Assembly (NCBI RefSeq): GCF_004332155.1
Contig: NZ_SJDV01000001.1
Coordinates: 248,001 to 312,000 of the forward strand
Origin: Gramella sp. KN1008
GTDB lineage: Bacteria > Bacteroidota > Bacteroidia > Flavobacteriales > Flavobacteriaceae
Direction of reading: 5' to 3'
DNA length: 64,000 bases
Shown: positions 62,666 to 64,000 of the stretch, one piece after another
Position numbering within the stretch: the first letter of the stretch is position 1
Layout: every line of letters starts with the position of its first letter
Notes under the pieces: generated by a model
The model's input: only the letters and a program-made list of their open reading frames with translations
The model's database searches: none
What the model was told of the DNA's origin: nothing
Program-made: the position numbers and the translations under genes

Positions 62666-62800
62666 TTTTATTAGTATAAATTTAACTGAAGATTCCCAGT
62701 ATTTTATATTAAAATCTGTTTTTTCCTCAACCATTTAATGAATAAGACCTTATTTATTCAGGACTCCTTAATTTTAAGTTAAAATTTTAACACTACTTCC

Positions 62801-62831
62801 TTGCTGTAGGATTCTCTTCCTATTAAATTTG
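62801..62831 (+). promoter_or_regulatory. Promoter of manC and its long leader
   Basis: TTG (62801-62803), 20 bases, then TAAATTTG (62824-62831): close to the flavobacterial consensus TTG-N17-23-TAnnTTTG. The start near 62838 leaves a leader of about 145 bases before the ATG at 62983. The leader carries a GC-rich patch (GGCGGCGAAGCC near 62952) in otherwise AT-rich sequence. Confidence 0.62.
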
Positions 62832-62982
62832 CAATCTGAAAAATACAGCCTGAATCTTAACCCTACTTATGAACTCTTAGTCTTGCCTGGCTAAGATTTT
62901 CCCAATCAGGTCTTAATAAAATTTTTACGGGAGTTCCTTTCTGGGATTCACGGCGGCGAAGCCATGTTTTTAATTTAATTTT

Positions 62983-63972
62983 ATGTCTGAAATTATTCAT
63001 GTTCTACTTACCGGTGGAGTTGGTAGCAGGCTTTGGCCTTTATCAAGAAAATCAAGGCCTAAGCAGTATATTGACCTTTTTGGGGGCTATTCATTATTTG
63101 AACTTTCTGTAAAGCGTAATGAAGAGCTTACTACTAAGCTAAATGTGGTGGGGAATAAGGATAACAATGAGTTGTCCAAAAGATCACTTGGTAAGCTTGG
63201 AAAGATAGACTATTCGAATATCATAGAGGCTACTCCAAGGAATACCGCTCCGGCTATCGCCTTCGCTGCCTTTGCGGCACAGCCGGAAGATGTGCTTTTA
63301 GTTACCCCGGCAGATCATATCATCAAGGATGGTGAGGAATATACAGGAGCTTTAAAGCGAGCTATCGAACTAGCTGGTGAAGGTTATATCGCAACTTTCG
63401 GTATTAAACCGGAAAAGCCTGAAACAGGCTATGGTTATATAGAGCATAAAGAAGAAGATGTTATCGCATTCAGGGAGAAGCCAGAGCTAGAAACAGCAAA
63501 AAAATTCCTCAATGCAGGTAATTTCCTTTGGAACAGTGGGATGTTTTGCTTTAAAGCAGGTGTTTTCATTGAGGAATTAAAAAAATATGAGCCTGAGGTT
63601 TTTGCCAGCTCTATGGAAGCCTGGTTTAACAATAAAGAAGGAAAGTTGGATCTGGAAGATTCTATGAAGATTCCTTCTATCAGTGTTGATTACGCGGTTA
63701 TGGAACGCAGCAAAAAGATAAAGGTGGTACGATCAGATTTCGAATGGAGTGATATGGGAAGCTTTGAGGCGATCTATGATTACTTAAAAGGGCTGGGCCA
63801 CCCGGTAGATGAGAACGGGAATATGCAAATTGGAGAAGAAAAATTTACTTCTTTTGTGGGTTTGAAAAATTGCATATTAGTCTCAACATCAGATGCAAAT
63901 CTTGTTTTGTCAAAAGATGTATCTCAGAAAGTAAAGGATATTTACCTGAATCTTCAAGAAGCCTATTTATAA
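62983..63972 (+). CDS. manC: Mannose-1-phosphate guanylyltransferase
   Basis: A 329-aa nucleotidyltransferase making GDP-mannose from mannose-1-phosphate and GTP. The signature GGVGSRLWPLSRKSRPKQ begins near residue 11, and VTPADHII and FREKPELETAKKFL follow. It has only the N-terminal pyrophosphorylase half; the C-terminal isomerase domain of the bifunctional type is absent, and it ends 28 bases before the edge. It is the first enzyme gene after the UpxY-type regulator, so the locus likely builds a mannose-derived polysaccharide. Confidence 0.92.
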   Translation: MSEIIHVLLTGGVGSRLWPLSRKSRPKQYIDLFGGYSLFELSVKRNEELTTKLNVVGNKDNNELSKRSLGKLGKIDYSNIIEATPRNTAPAIAFAAFAAQPEDVLLVTPADHIIKDGEEYTGALKRAIELAGEGYIATFGIKPEKPETGYGYIEHKEEDVIAFREKPELETAKKFLNAGNFLWNSGMFCFKAGVFIEELKKYEPEVFASSMEAWFNNKEGKLDLEDSMKIPSISVDYAVMERSKKIKVVRSDFEWSDMGSFEAIYDYLKGLGHPVDENGNMQIGEEKFTSFVGLKNCILVSTSDANLVLSKDVSQKVKDIYLNLQEAYL

Positions 63973-64000
63973 AATTGAGATTAGCAGTTATTCAACAGTT

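Noticed and set aside
1..64000. Mobile elements, prophage, CRISPR-Cas or defence systems
   Set aside because: No transposase, integrase, Cas, restriction or toxin-antitoxin pattern was seen; the content is housekeeping and envelope genes.

Overview
The window reads as an ordinary chromosomal stretch of a marine-type Flavobacteriaceae (Bacteroidota), close in style to the Gramella/Christiangramia group. The evidence is: modest GC; type IX secretion markers (a PorT-like protein and a T9SS sorting domain); families typical of Bacteroidota (DUF5686, DUF5916, DUF4271, DUF4296, DUF2723, UpxY-type NusG paralog); and promoters of the Bacteroidota form TTTG or TTG, about 19-20 bases, then TAnnTTTG, in place of -35/-10 boxes. 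The genus is inference. No rRNA, CRISPR array, transposase, integrase or phage gene was seen.

Layout. 1-4.6 kb: tail of an unidentified gene, cytoplasmic asparaginase, tRNA-Ser, then an ExbB / four-helix protein / ExbD / ExbD operon and a PorT-like outer-membrane protein. 4.5-15.5 kb, minus strand: PAP2-like membrane protein, sigma-54, RluA-type pseudouridine synthase, AsnRS, an RND/MMPL exporter, a DUF5686 outer-membrane protein, Frr and PyrH. 15.6-27.2 kb: zinc peptidase, Lrp regulator, saccharopine-dehydrogenase-like enzyme, DUF423, PEP carboxykinase, HemD plus DUF4271, a glycosyltransferase-PyrC-DUF4296 operon, an SDR and TyrRS. 27.3-29.3 kb: LuxE-like acyltransferase, a free-standing T9SS sorting domain and a frameshifted gene relic.

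29.3-36.8 kb: PhoB/PhoR-type two-component pair, glycosyltransferase, TrmB, LysE transporter, ATL repair protein, and an Fe-S/redox group (Mrp, NifU-C, FNR-like reductase, ferredoxin). 36.8-40.5 kb: DUF3050, a tiny Cys-rich ORF, a GcdH-like acyl-CoA dehydrogenase, TrmN6 and several short inverted-repeat elements. 40.5-43.4 kb: tsf-rpsB and rpsI-rplM, with a structured leader in front of rpsB. 43.6-57 kb: lipoprotein, DUF5916, PolA, glycosylasparaginase-type hydrolase, phosphoesterase, cysteine-less thioredoxin, polysaccharide deacetylase and DUF2723. 57-61.9 kb: tRNA-Gln, small membrane protein, CoA-transferase, and a YceI / beta-barrel / YceI cluster. 62.2-64 kb: UpxY-type antiterminator and mannose-1-phosphate guanylyltransferase, very likely the beginning of a surface-polysaccharide locus that runs off the right edge.

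Most genes are housekeeping or conserved. I did not find a clear new multi-gene system. The points most worth a second look are the three-hairpin leader before rpsB, the start-codon-adjacent repeats before the UpxY gene together with the separate manC promoter/leader, the Cys-rich small ORF, the orphan T9SS domain, the thioredoxin without active-site cysteines, and the frameshifted relic.
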